A stretch of 64,000 bases of DNA, from positions 1 to 64,000 of the forward strand of contig NZ_OY764081.1 of the NCBI RefSeq assembly GCF_963667985.1. The letters are read 5' to 3'. Shown here piece by piece: positions 45,718 to 53,448 of this stretch. Both the position numbers and the translations under genes were made by a program. The notes under the pieces are model-generated. The model ran no database searches. It saw nothing but the letters and a program-made list of their open reading frames with translations, and was not told where the DNA came from. Position 1 is the stretch's first letter. Every line of letters starts with the position of its first letter. The stretch is from an uncultured Methanocorpusculum sp. GTDB lineage: Archaea; Halobacteriota; Methanomicrobia; Methanomicrobiales; Methanocorpusculaceae.

Positions 45718-46136
45718 TGCGTCTGGTCTGTATTGGAAAAGCAGGTGTGGATCTCTACCGGACCCTCTCGGACTCCGAGACGAGCCGGCACATCCTCCGG
45801 TTTTATCACCCGAAAGAGACACCATGGGGTGTAGTTCTTGAGGTTGCGACCGTTTCCAGCGGACTCGCTCTGGCAAGCGAACTTCGCTGGTACATCATGC
45901 GGTATATGACCGAGGTGCTTTTTGAGGACACGGAACATGCCGTGTACCTCACCCGCGATCTGGCACGAGAAGTGTATGAAACCCGATCGGCCGCGTTAAT
46001 CGACGGCTGGAATATTTCATTCAGCGTCATAATCATGGAAGACGGCAGTTCGGCCCGTGTGCCCGACGGCGTGCCGATTCCCGACGGTGTCGTCCAGCGA
46101 TTCCGTGTATGGGGTCTGGCACATGAACATCCATAA
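45717..46136 (+). CDS. Conserved hypothetical protein coupled to PAN (DUF5804-like)
   Basis: 139 residues. RLVCIGKAGVDLYRTLSDSETSRHILRFY at the N terminus, then VVLEVATVSSGLALASELRWYIMRYMTEVLFEDTEHAVYLTRDLAREVYE resembles short haloarchaeal and methanogen proteins annotated DUF5804; the match is from memory and moderate. Mixed alpha/beta with no TM helix or metal motif. Its ATG shares a base with the PAN stop, the tightest possible coupling, so a function linked to PAN or its regulation is likely but unproven. Confidence 0.6.
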   Translation: MRLVCIGKAGVDLYRTLSDSETSRHILRFYHPKETPWGVVLEVATVSSGLALASELRWYIMRYMTEVLFEDTEHAVYLTRDLAREVYETRSAALIDGWNISFSVIIMEDGSSARVPDGVPIPDGVVQRFRVWGLAHEHP

Positions 46137-46174
46137 GTTACAATAAGTCTGAATACCAATGGAGTAATACGAGT

Positions 46175-46498
46175 ATGGCACTTCATCTTTCTTTTACTCT
46201 GGACCCCGAACTGGCGGAACGGGTCGATATATTTGCAAGGAAACAGGAGCTGGAGCGAAACGAGGCCCTTCTGCGTCTGATCGAAGGAGGTCTCATGCAG
46301 GCCGAGCAGGCAGGGATCGTGTCGCCACCACGGGAACGAAGTTTTAAAGAGACGGCACGAATGCAGAAAAACATCGATATGCTGGTTAGAAACATCGATG
46401 AACTGAAAAAAGAGGTCAGGGTGATGCACCATCTGCTCAACCTCCAGAAGGAAGCCGCAGCTTCAAAACCCTCACACCGCGGGTTCTTTAAAAAATAA
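46175..46498 (+). CDS. Ribbon-helix-helix-like protein with coiled-coil tail
   Basis: 107 residues. The first 45 look like a ribbon-helix-helix DNA-binding fold: a strand (LHLSFTLDPELAERVDIFARKQE) and a helix (RNEALLRLIEGGL). A long heptad-like helix follows (MQKNIDMLVRNIDELKKEVRVMHHLLNLQKEAA), then a basic tail (SHRGFFKK). That arrangement suggests a dimeric or tetrameric DNA-binding regulator. Third gene of the PAN transcription unit by direction and spacing (38 bases). Confidence 0.62.
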   Translation: MALHLSFTLDPELAERVDIFARKQELERNEALLRLIEGGLMQAEQAGIVSPPRERSFKETARMQKNIDMLVRNIDELKKEVRVMHHLLNLQKEAAASKPSHRGFFKK

Positions 46499-46504
46499 GT
46501 TTTT

Positions 46505-47254
46505 TTATTGGGTAACGATGACCCGGTCTTCCAGCAGGAACGGACTTTTACGTAAAGAAAGAGAGAGCAGATACGGGTAGTTTTTGCTCAAATACTCCAT
46601 GTGTTCCAGCCATGCGGTCGTGAGCTGACAGTAGACCCGGTTCACGTCGCCTGAGAGGTGAGCGAGATCGGACACCGGCAAAGACCGGATATCCTTTCTG
46701 CTCGCAAGTTCTTCTCCCAGATGGAAAAGATCCTGCATGAGTTTTGAGACGGTGTTGTGCTCGAGAAGCACTGGGTTTTCGATCAGGCGCAGCAGAAAGT
46801 CGTGATTTTTTATGAAAAGGTCTCTGACCTCGGTCAGATCGTCGGCGCTTGGGACCGTGCGGGTGCATAGTTTTGCGGCTTGTTCCTTGGCCGCTTTATA
46901 CTGCTCTTTGGTCCAGGTATTTGTGACCAGCATCGTCTCGCGAAGCGTTTCGGGCGCTGTGTCCCACTGGACCATCTTGCGAAGCAGGGTATCGCCCATC
47001 TCGGTGAAGAAGAGGCCGATAACCATCCGGGTTTTTTCCCGCTGCTCGCGTTTCGCCCGCATGGTCAGCAGACGGTTGATGATCAGCGTTACGATCAGAA
47101 TGTTGATCGGGAGAAAACCCAGGCTGTTGAAGATGTACGACATGGTGTTGCTTTCCCCGTTGTCCCCAAAGAACAGGAATTTAATTGTATACACACAAAT
47201 CGAGATCGCGATCAGCAGACAGGCGAGGCGTGCCTCCCAGGAGAACTTTTTCAT
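46505..47254 (-). CDS. Membrane protein with two N-terminal helices and helical cytosolic domain
   Basis: 249 residues, not recognised. Two TM helices near the N terminus (ACLLIAISICVYTIKFLFF and NSLGFLPINILIVTLIINRLL), then a basic cytosolic stretch (RAKREQREKTRM) and an all-helical domain of about 170 residues (GLFFTEMGDTLLRKMVQWD, DDLTEVRDLFIKNHDFLLRLIENP, SGDVNRVYCQLTTAWLEHMEYL). Conserved-looking but no signature. Overlaps the sugar isomerase-like gene upstream by four bases, so it belongs to that unit. Confidence 0.6.
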   Translation of the reverse strand: MKKFSWEARLACLLIAISICVYTIKFLFFGDNGESNTMSYIFNSLGFLPINILIVTLIINRLLTMRAKREQREKTRMVIGLFFTEMGDTLLRKMVQWDTAPETLRETMLVTNTWTKEQYKAAKEQAAKLCTRTVPSADDLTEVRDLFIKNHDFLLRLIENPVLLEHNTVSKLMQDLFHLGEELASRKDIRSLPVSDLAHLSGDVNRVYCQLTTAWLEHMEYLSKNYPYLLSLSLRKSPFLLEDRVIVTQ

Positions 47255-47976
47255 ACGTATCCTCTCTCTTCCAAAGCAGAAATGCTTTCAAGCGCTCCTT
47301 CCAGCGTCTCCACTTCGATGACCGGGTGGCAGACCCTGTTTTCCCGAACCTTCGTCATCACAGCATCGAAATCGATGTTGCCTGTTCCAATAGCCGAGTG
47401 GCTGTCGTGTTTACCGTCGTTGTCGTGGAGGTGAATATGGGAGAACGGCACCTCCAGAAACTCGGGCAGGACACTGCACTCGTTGGCATGCCCCACATCC
47501 AGACAGAAAAGGGCGCCGTCCAGCAGGTCGATGTCGTCCGGTGTCTTGAGATAGAAGTAGCCCCAGTTCCCCATGTTTTCGATGAAATAGGTCACCCCGT
47601 AATCGGTCGCATCCGACCGGATCTGTGCAAGGGACGCTCGCAGGTTTTTGCCGGCAAGCTCACGTTCGTACTCCCATGCGATATATCCCGGGTGGATCAC
47701 GACCGGAGCGTCGACCTCGACCGCAATCGAAAACGTGTCCCGGATGACCTCGACTGCGGCCCGGCGAATGGGTTCCAGGACCGAGGCAAGATTCACGCCC
47801 CGTGATGGAGCATGGATGCTGTACGTATAGGTGTATGAGTGAAGGAGTTCAGCATCCGTGAGCAGATGGGGGCCGTCATCCATGATCTCGACATAATCTG
47901 TGTAGGGAGCAAGAGTATCAAGCACAGTGGCCAGAGGATCCGAGTGAAGGCAGTGCGTCGAGATTGAATAATCCAT
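47251..47976 (-). CDS. Sugar phosphate isomerase/epimerase-like TIM barrel (AP endonuclease 2 family)
   Basis: 241 residues from ATG 47976; nine more in-frame residues up to 48003 look non-conserved. The xylose-isomerase-like TIM barrel marks are there: YSIHAPSRGVNLASV, VVIHPGYIAWEYER, YFIENMGNW, FCLDVGHANE and IHLHDNDGKHDSHSAIGTGNIDFDAV, with His, Glu and Asp residues placed as in the tri-metal sites of endonuclease IV-type proteins. The actual substrate is unknown. Confidence 0.8.
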   Translation of the reverse strand: MDYSISTHCLHSDPLATVLDTLAPYTDYVEIMDDGPHLLTDAELLHSYTYTYSIHAPSRGVNLASVLEPIRRAAVEVIRDTFSIAVEVDAPVVIHPGYIAWEYERELAGKNLRASLAQIRSDATDYGVTYFIENMGNWGYFYLKTPDDIDLLDGALFCLDVGHANECSVLPEFLEVPFSHIHLHDNDGKHDSHSAIGTGNIDFDAVMTKVRENRVCHPVIEVETLEGALESISALEERGYV

Positions 47977-48178
47977 ATGATAACATATTGCCGGTGCTGG
48001 CAAAAAATGATTCGCACTGTATATTCTTCTCCCACATCCCAGTCCTTTCTGAGTCGCCCTCCCGCATCCCCATAATCAGAAAGACATATGGAATATTGTG
48101 GATTTTGCAGTAATGATCCTTCCCTCTCCCACAAGGGCACCCGCCAACTCTTTATTATTCCCGCACAAACACATAGGC

Positions 48179-48901
48179 ATGAATCCAGAAGGGGAAACCG
48201 GAACGGCGCTTCTATACCGCATCCTGAAGCGTATCTTCTATCTGGTCGTCCCTATTCTGGTTTATCTTGTTCTGCTCGTTGTTTTCTGGTTCGTCTACCC
48301 CCCACCGACAGGCGTATTCACACTGCCGCCAAGTACCGAGTATCTCACCCTTGTTGGTCTCATGGGAGCGTATCTCGTCCCACCGTTTGGGAAAGAAACG
48401 ATCATCCCGCTGGCTCTCGGTCTAGGGTATCACACATGGGTCATTTTCCTCGGCGTTGTCGGGATGGATATCGTCACGGCAACCTTCGTCTCATTAAACT
48501 TCGACCTGCTGCTCAAAGTTCCGCTTGTCGGCAGATGGATCCGGTGGGTCATGCGCACTGCCGAAAAGGTGCGGGTTTCCAAACCTTGGATTGAGCAGCT
48601 TTCAAGTTCCGGCCTGCTGCTCTTCATGTATATCCCGCTTCAGGGGTCCGGCTCGATCACCTGTTTGGTTCTTGGCCGGCTGCTTGGCTACAAACCGGCA
48701 GTCAGTCTGGGACTGGTCGTAATCGGGAGTGTTCTTTCCACACTCACGGTCGCCGTTGGAGCAGCTTCGGTGATTCAGTTATGGTACATTAACCCGCTTC
48801 TGGGCATCGCCACCGCAGTCGCCATTTTAGCGGTGATTGGGGTGATCGCCTACCTCTGGAGCAGATTCACAAAGAGGTTTTATCGTTCGGAGGGGGTATG
48901 A
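48179..48901 (+). CDS. COG2426-type small multidrug export membrane protein, copy 1
   Basis: 240 residues from ATG 48179; TTTATTATT near 48151 would give a nearly leaderless mRNA. About five or six TM segments. LMGAYLVPPFGKETIIPLALGLGY (about 65-88) and IVTATFVSLNFDLLLKVPLVGRWI match the family annotated as putative small multidrug export protein (COG2426), whose real role is unknown. Its stop overlaps the start of a paralogue by four bases. Confidence 0.75.
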   Translation: MNPEGETGTALLYRILKRIFYLVVPILVYLVLLVVFWFVYPPPTGVFTLPPSTEYLTLVGLMGAYLVPPFGKETIIPLALGLGYHTWVIFLGVVGMDIVTATFVSLNFDLLLKVPLVGRWIRWVMRTAEKVRVSKPWIEQLSSSGLLLFMYIPLQGSGSITCLVLGRLLGYKPAVSLGLVVIGSVLSTLTVAVGAASVIQLWYINPLLGIATAVAILAVIGVIAYLWSRFTKRFYRSEGV

Positions 48902-49581
48902 ACGAAGAGATCCCTCCATATTACGCCCCTTCGCTGAAGATACGGCTGGCAATGACCCTTGGGATGTTCGGGCTCCTTGCTGTTTTTATTATCTGGCTTT
49001 TTATGTATCTGCCGACCGATCAGTTCATTCTCGGCGTCTCCTTGTTTGCACTCTACATGGCGCCGGGAGCAGGAAAAGAGAGTGTCGTCCCGGTGATGAT
49101 GGGGTTTGGTTTTCCCTGGTGGGTGGTGCTCGCAGGTATCGTCATAATCGACATGACGCTTGCAGTGTTGATCTCCTTTAACTTCGATCTGCTGCTGAAG
49201 ATACCGATCCTTGGTCAGGTCCTGATGTTTTTTACCGGAAAAACCAACAATCTCCTGCAGAGAAAACCATGGATCAAAGGTCTTTCCGTAGGCGGTCTGC
49301 TTATTTTCATGTATGTTCCTTTCATGGGGTCAAGTGCGATTGACACCTCGATCATCGGCAGACTTCTGTCGATCCATCCAAAGATCATCCTTCCAATCGT
49401 GCTTGTCGGGAGCATTCTTGCGACCCTGACGATGGCGTTTGGCGCAGCTGCGATCATCAATCTCTGGTTTGTTCACCCGCTGTACGCGATCGGAGCGGTA
49501 GCTGCAGTTATCGCCTGCGGTGCGCTGATTTATTTCGGCTGGAAGAAATTTACAGAACGCCGGTTTCCAAAAAAAGAGTGA
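48898..49581 (+). CDS. COG2426-type small multidrug export membrane protein, copy 2
   Basis: 227 residues, paralogue of the preceding gene over the whole length: YMAPGAGKESVVPVMMGFGFPWWVV corresponds to the VPPFGKETIIPL segment, and ISFNFDLLLKIPILGQVL to SLNFDLLLKVPLVG. TM pattern is the same. Translation is coupled by ATGA. The pair may form a heteromeric complex, as many small paired exporters do. Confidence 0.75.
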   Translation: MNEEIPPYYAPSLKIRLAMTLGMFGLLAVFIIWLFMYLPTDQFILGVSLFALYMAPGAGKESVVPVMMGFGFPWWVVLAGIVIIDMTLAVLISFNFDLLLKIPILGQVLMFFTGKTNNLLQRKPWIKGLSVGGLLIFMYVPFMGSSAIDTSIIGRLLSIHPKIILPIVLVGSILATLTMAFGAAAIINLWFVHPLYAIGAVAAVIACGALIYFGWKKFTERRFPKKE

Positions 49582-49921
49582 ATCGGATTATTTTTTTCAA
49601 ATAGATGATCCAGCCTATTGCAACACCCATAACCGAGGTTATGACGTAGAAGGCCAGGTAAACCAGCGCCGAGTCATTATAGTAAATAAACAGGGTCGGG
49701 ACGAAGGCTAATGCTGCTATGAGCGGGTGAAGGATGGCGGTCTTCTGGATGCCGCAGACAAGACCGAAGACGATGCCTGAAATGAGGCAGGCAAGGGGGT
49801 TTATTACGAGGAGCAGAAACCAGACCGGGCCGTCTGTCTGAAGAAACAGAGGGGGCAGAAGGTAGTATATGAGGAGCAGGAAGACGATTGTGCCGGCAAG
49901 AGCCGGAATGAGTGGTTTCAT
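49550..49921 (-). CDS. Four-helix membrane protein of unknown function
   Basis: 123 residues, four hydrophobic segments (ALAGTIVFLLLIYYLLPPLFL, FLLLVINPLACLISGIVFGLVCG, LIAALAFVPTLFIYY and LAFYVITSVMGVAIGWIIYL). Convergent with the COG2426 pair: its last 32 bases overlap the end of copy 2. No recognised domain. A 60-residue membrane gene follows upstream with three bases between. Confidence 0.62.
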   Translation of the reverse strand: MKPLIPALAGTIVFLLLIYYLLPPLFLQTDGPVWFLLLVINPLACLISGIVFGLVCGIQKTAILHPLIAALAFVPTLFIYYNDSALVYLAFYVITSVMGVAIGWIIYLKKIIRFTLFLETGVL

Positions 49922-49924
49922 GAT

Positions 49925-50107
49925 TTATTTATTGAAGAGAAGGAGTGTTGCGCCATACATAGTGACCCCGATGGCGAGCATAATGATCGCGGATTCCGGC
50001 TGGATTTTGTTCATGAGAGATAACACGAGCACCGCAATTCCCATTGCAAGCCCCACGGCCGTGCAGATGAGTCTTGGGTGGTTGACTGTTGTATTTTCCT
50101 CTGTCAT
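49925..50107 (-). CDS. 60-residue two-helix membrane protein
   Basis: Short protein with two TM helices (LICTAVGLAMGIAVLVLSLM and ESAIIMLAIGVTMYGATLLLF) after a polar N terminus. It has ATG, three-base spacing to the next gene and membrane composition like its neighbour, which favours a real gene over chance. Confidence 0.5.
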   Translation of the reverse strand: MTEENTTVNHPRLICTAVGLAMGIAVLVLSLMNKIQPESAIIMLAIGVTMYGATLLLFNK

Positions 50108-50309
50108 GGATACTCATATGTTCCTTCTTCCATATGAAAAGAACGGGATTTTGTGTGAAAGCTTTGGTCGCACTGGTTTTAGGATATTATTTGCATCTGC
50201 GCTCCCCGCCGTCTGCCGCGAAAATTTGCATGTACGGCAGGCATCCGGGACGCATCGAGACGGAAAATCCCTTCGAACGGCGTGGTTTCCGGCCGACGAA
50301 AACGGTGGC

Positions 50310-50316
50310 TTTATAT
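50310..50316 (+). promoter_or_regulatory. TATA box of tRNA-Arg gene
   Basis: TTTATAT, about 50 bases before the mature tRNA 5' end, with an expected start near 50340. Confidence 0.45.
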
Positions 50317-50361
50317 CGTTCGAAAGGCTATGTAGTAGAGCACTTAGTGTGTAAAGCACAG

Positions 50362-50433
50362 GTCCCGGTAGGGTAGAGGATATCCTAGAAGCCTGCGGAG
50401 CTTTTGACCGGGGTTCAAGTCCCCGCCGGGACG
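50362..50433 (+). tRNA. tRNA-Arg (anticodon GCG)
   Basis: Cloverleaf folded by hand: acceptor GTCCCGG pairs with CCGGGAC (50426-50432), discriminator G at 50433. D arm begins GGGT at 50371; anticodon stem GAAGC/GCTTT encloses the loop CTGCGGA (50393-50399) with anticodon GCG at 50395-50397. T stem CGGGG/CCCCG (50409-50425) has the loop TTCAAGT. No intron; CCA is not encoded. Confidence 0.93.
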
Positions 50434-50438
50434 TATCA

Positions 50439-50473
50439 GCCGATCCGTTTGGGATCGGCAACGTCCATTTTTT
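50439..50473 (+). terminator. Terminator after tRNA-Arg
   Basis: GCCGATCC-gtttg-GGATCGGC, an eight-pair stem, then six T at 50468-50473, six bases past the tRNA. Confidence 0.65.
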
Positions 50474-50560
50474 GTATACTTTTTTGTGTTGTTTTGTCTG
50501 TCTTAGAGGTATGCTGCTGTCGGCAGAAAAAAGACGTTCAAGCGTATTGAAAAAACAGGT

Positions 50561-51454
50561 TCATCCTTGGCGGGCATCGCCTTCATCCGGGGATGAACCG
50601 GACAAACGGTAAACTGTTTCCGACTCACGGACGAAAAACCCCTCCCCCGCTATTTTATCCATGATCCTCCTGACCCGTGCCGGATCCTCGTCCATTTCTT
50701 TTGCGAACATCTCCGGGTCACCGGTTTTTCGTTCGAGCATTTTTTTCAAAACATTGCCGCGTATCTTCCGGTCGGAGCCTTCGAAGGTCTTCTGTTTCGT
50801 GTAATGACGGCTTCGTTGATTCGGGTTCTGCACCGATGCTTTCAGCGCCGTTCCAAGATCCATCAAAGCCCAGTACCATTCACGAGGGTTTTCCGGGAGC
50901 ATGGCCGTGACGAGGGGCAAAAGTTCGCTGTCGTCCACGATTTTGTCGTCTTCGAAAAAGTAATGGATGAACACTCTTCTAATGTTTGTTTCGATGAAGA
51001 CGACCGGCCGGTTGAAGGCGAACGCCGCGATCGAACAGGACGTGGCAGGACCTATTCCCGGGAGATTTTTCAGAACGAGAGGGTCCTGTGGGACTGTTCC
51101 GTTGTATTCATTCACGATAACGCCGGCAAGTTTTTGGAGATTCAAAGCCCGGCGGTTATATCCCATCCCCTGCCATGCGGAGAGAACATCGGTCTGCTCC
51201 GCTTTTGCAAGAGCAGAAAAATCGGGAAACCGTTCGATGAACTTCGGATAAATTACCGCAACCCGCGGGACCTGAGTCTGCTGGAGCATGATCTCGGAGA
51301 CAACGATTTTATACGGATCATTCGTGTGCCGCCATTCCATATCGTGCCGGCCTTTCGCTGCGTAAAACTCCAGGACGTGACGCTGGAAATCCGCAACAAG
51401 CGAGGGGGTTATCCCCTCTTCCCTAAACCGGGCCCGAAGATCAGTGACCAGCAT
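50561..51454 (-). CDS. MutY-like A/G-specific adenine glycosylase without Fe-S cluster
   Basis: Base-excision glycosylase of the HhH-GPD superfamily, 297 residues. IVVSEIMLQQTQVPRV near 50-65 keeps the MutY Glu, and the helix-hairpin-helix reads LKNLPGIGPATSCSIAAFAF. The usual catalytic Asp in VDGN is Glu here (VVFIETNIRRVF), a variant found in some MutY-like groups. The four cluster Cys after the core are absent (LGTALKASVQNPNQRS). A basic C-terminal part (ERKTGDPEMFAKEMDEDPARVRRIMDKIAGEG) looks like a winged-helix addition. It is four bases from the AbrB-PhoU gene. Confidence 0.83.
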   Translation of the reverse strand: MLVTDLRARFREEGITPSLVADFQRHVLEFYAAKGRHDMEWRHTNDPYKIVVSEIMLQQTQVPRVAVIYPKFIERFPDFSALAKAEQTDVLSAWQGMGYNRRALNLQKLAGVIVNEYNGTVPQDPLVLKNLPGIGPATSCSIAAFAFNRPVVFIETNIRRVFIHYFFEDDKIVDDSELLPLVTAMLPENPREWYWALMDLGTALKASVQNPNQRSRHYTKQKTFEGSDRKIRGNVLKKMLERKTGDPEMFAKEMDEDPARVRRIMDKIAGEGFFVRESETVYRLSGSSPDEGDARQG

Positions 51455-51458
51455 AGCT

Positions 51459-52460
51459 TTACTGCGAGACCATGCGGTTGATAAGGATCTCGGCGATATC
51501 GGAACTGTATTCGGTAATTCGGTGAAGGCTTTGGGTGATCTGCGTGACTGCCACTGCCTCGGGGACCCGCATTTTACGAATCGATTCCGCCAGGCCGTGA
51601 TACGCTGCTTCCATCTCTTCCACTTCGGTGATGATCTTGTTTGCTCCTGGGATACTGCCCGAGTAGATGGCCTGTATGCTTTTATTGAAGATGTTCAGGG
51701 AAAACTCGCTCAGGCCCGTCAGTTTCGCAACGAGCGTCCGGTCAACGCCTTTTTCGATAAGGGTCGTGGCCGCCTCGGCAATGAGAACCGTATGGTCCCC
51801 GACCCGTTCAATGATCCGGGAAATCTGGTAGTAGGTCGCAGCGATCCCTGGAGTGATCCCCATCTTTAAAGAGAGTGATGGATTATCGACGATCAGGGAA
51901 AACTGGCGGTGGACCAGCCAGTGAAGGCGGTCGACATCAGTATCTCTTGCAATAACGTCTTCGGCGAGATCGAGTCTTCCCTGCTCAAGAGCGTTCATTG
52001 CATCCTCGTGCATACCTTTCACGATCACGTACATCCTCCTGATGGTGTTTTCAAACGGCATCTCTGTTGGGTTCAGAATGTCTTTGAGAACGATACTGTT
52101 GTCAGCTTCTTCCGAAACTTCCTGACCGATCGTCATCTGGGAGAATTTGCGAACGACCATCCGCACCTTCGGCGGGATCCTGCCGGCCGATGTGATCTTT
52201 ATCGTCGTGAATCCGGATATGTATGCGCCGATAAGGGACCTGAGAAGCGTCGTTGGATCGGGATAATCCTTGAGACCGAACTCCTTCGTCCTTGACGTAC
52301 TGTCGTAATGCAGATTCGGTGTGATGAGCAGGGTTCCGTCTGCCTGTGAAACCACGCCCAGGGGATCGTTTTTCTGAATATTTCTCTCACGTATCCATCC
52401 TTTTGGAAGAGACAATACATAGGATGACCCGCCCGTCATCTGAACTTTCCGGATTTCCAT
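51459..52460 (-). CDS. Phosphate uptake regulator: AbrB-like DNA-binding plus PhoU domains
   Basis: 333 residues. The N-terminal swapped-hairpin (AbrB/SpoVT) domain is seen as RKVQMTGGSSYVLSLPKGWIRERNIQKNDPLGVV, followed by two PhoU helical repeats (about 120-330; ADNSIVLKDILNP, ALEQGRLDLAEDVIARDTDVDRLHWLVHRQF, YQISRIIERVGDHTVLIAEAA). This archaeal combination is known as a phosphate transport regulator. It is divergent from pstSCAB with palindromes between the two starts, so it probably controls them and itself. Confidence 0.9.
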   Translation of the reverse strand: MEIRKVQMTGGSSYVLSLPKGWIRERNIQKNDPLGVVSQADGTLLITPNLHYDSTSRTKEFGLKDYPDPTTLLRSLIGAYISGFTTIKITSAGRIPPKVRMVVRKFSQMTIGQEVSEEADNSIVLKDILNPTEMPFENTIRRMYVIVKGMHEDAMNALEQGRLDLAEDVIARDTDVDRLHWLVHRQFSLIVDNPSLSLKMGITPGIAATYYQISRIIERVGDHTVLIAEAATTLIEKGVDRTLVAKLTGLSEFSLNIFNKSIQAIYSGSIPGANKIITEVEEMEAAYHGLAESIRKMRVPEAVAVTQITQSLHRITEYSSDIAEILINRMVSQ

Positions 52461-52502
52461 TTATAGTATATTCGCCGGCACGGTATTTAACTTCTATGAA
52501 AA

Positions 52503-52523
52503 AACTATAGAGATATCATAGTT
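52503..52523. promoter_or_regulatory. Inverted repeat in regulator/pstS gap
   Basis: AACTAT-n9-ATAGTT, 6-base arms. Half-site ATAGTT also appears at 52545-52550 inside the next repeat, and CACTATAC lies at 52583, so it may be a repeated binding element. Confidence 0.4.
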
Positions 52524-52528
52524 CAATT

Positions 52529-52563
52529 GAAATTATGAGTGCGTATAGTTAAATCATAATTTC
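52529..52563. promoter_or_regulatory. Long inverted repeat, candidate pho operator
   Basis: GAAATTATGA-n15-TCATAATTTC, perfect 10-base arms, in the 150-base gap between the AbrB-PhoU regulator and pstS. Likely binding site of that regulator. Confidence 0.5.
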
Positions 52564-52617
52564 CTCAATCTATGTCGAATATCACTATACCCGACAGTTC
52601 CCTATTCAGTTATGGTT

Positions 52618-53448
52618 ATGAAACGAAAGACCATGAGTATTGTTGGAGCTGCGGCAATTCTTTTTGCTGTGTTCCTTGTGTTTGCTTCCGGCTGTGTAAG
52701 CCAGGGAGAAGAACCGGAAACCCTCACCTTAGCGGGATCCACGACCGTTCTACCTGTCGCCCAAACCGTTGCAGAAATTTACATGGATGAGCACGCGACT
52801 GCCGACATCCAGGTCAGCGGCGGCGGATCAAGCGTCGGTGCGACGGCAGCAAAAGAAGGCACGGCTGACATAGGCATGCTTTCGCGTGAACTCAAAGACT
52901 CTGAAAAAGAAGGAAGCGATCTGAAAGAATACGTCATTGCAAAAGACGGAATCGCCCTGATCGCCCACCCGTCGAACACGGTTTCGGATCTGACCCTTGA
53001 GCAGATCAAAGACATTTATCAGGGAAAGATCACGAACTGGAAAGAACTTGGCGGAGCCGACATGAAAATTGTCCTGATCGGTCGTGACAGTGCATCGGGC
53101 ACCCGGGAATTCTTTACCGAGTTTGTTCTGAAGAAGGAGGATGCAGCAAGCACCATGCAGAAGTTCAGTTCAAACGGAGCCGTGCAGCAGGCCGTAGCCC
53201 AGACACCCGGAGCTATAGGTTATGTATCTCTCGAGTTCGTTGATGATTCCGTCAAAGCATTTACGCTCTCCGGCGTTGCACCCACGGTCGAGAACGTTAT
53301 CAACGGAAGTTACCCGATCAACCGTCCTCTTCTGATGATCACGAACGGTGAACCAACCGGCCTTGCAAAGAAGTTCCTTGAGTTCATTCTCTCGGATGAA
53401 GGTCAGACGATCATCGCAGAAAACGGTTTTGTTCCGGTTAACGCATGA
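52618..53448 (+). CDS. pstS: Phosphate ABC transporter substrate-binding lipoprotein PstS
   Basis: Periplasmic-type phosphate receptor. 276 residues from ATG 52618 (an ATG two codons earlier is possible); signal peptide with lipobox FASGC near 23-27. Phosphate-site residues follow: TLAGSTTVLPVAQTVAEIYM, VSGGGSSVGATAAKEGTADIGMLSREL, and IVLIGRDSASGTREFFTEFV, the latter matching the R-D-SGTR phosphate clamp. Ends LEFILSDEGQTII. First gene of the pst unit; overlaps the permease by four bases. Confidence 0.93.
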   Translation: MKRKTMSIVGAAAILFAVFLVFASGCVSQGEEPETLTLAGSTTVLPVAQTVAEIYMDEHATADIQVSGGGSSVGATAAKEGTADIGMLSRELKDSEKEGSDLKEYVIAKDGIALIAHPSNTVSDLTLEQIKDIYQGKITNWKELGGADMKIVLIGRDSASGTREFFTEFVLKKEDAASTMQKFSSNGAVQQAVAQTPGAIGYVSLEFVDDSVKAFTLSGVAPTVENVINGSYPINRPLLMITNGEPTGLAKKFLEFILSDEGQTIIAENGFVPVNA

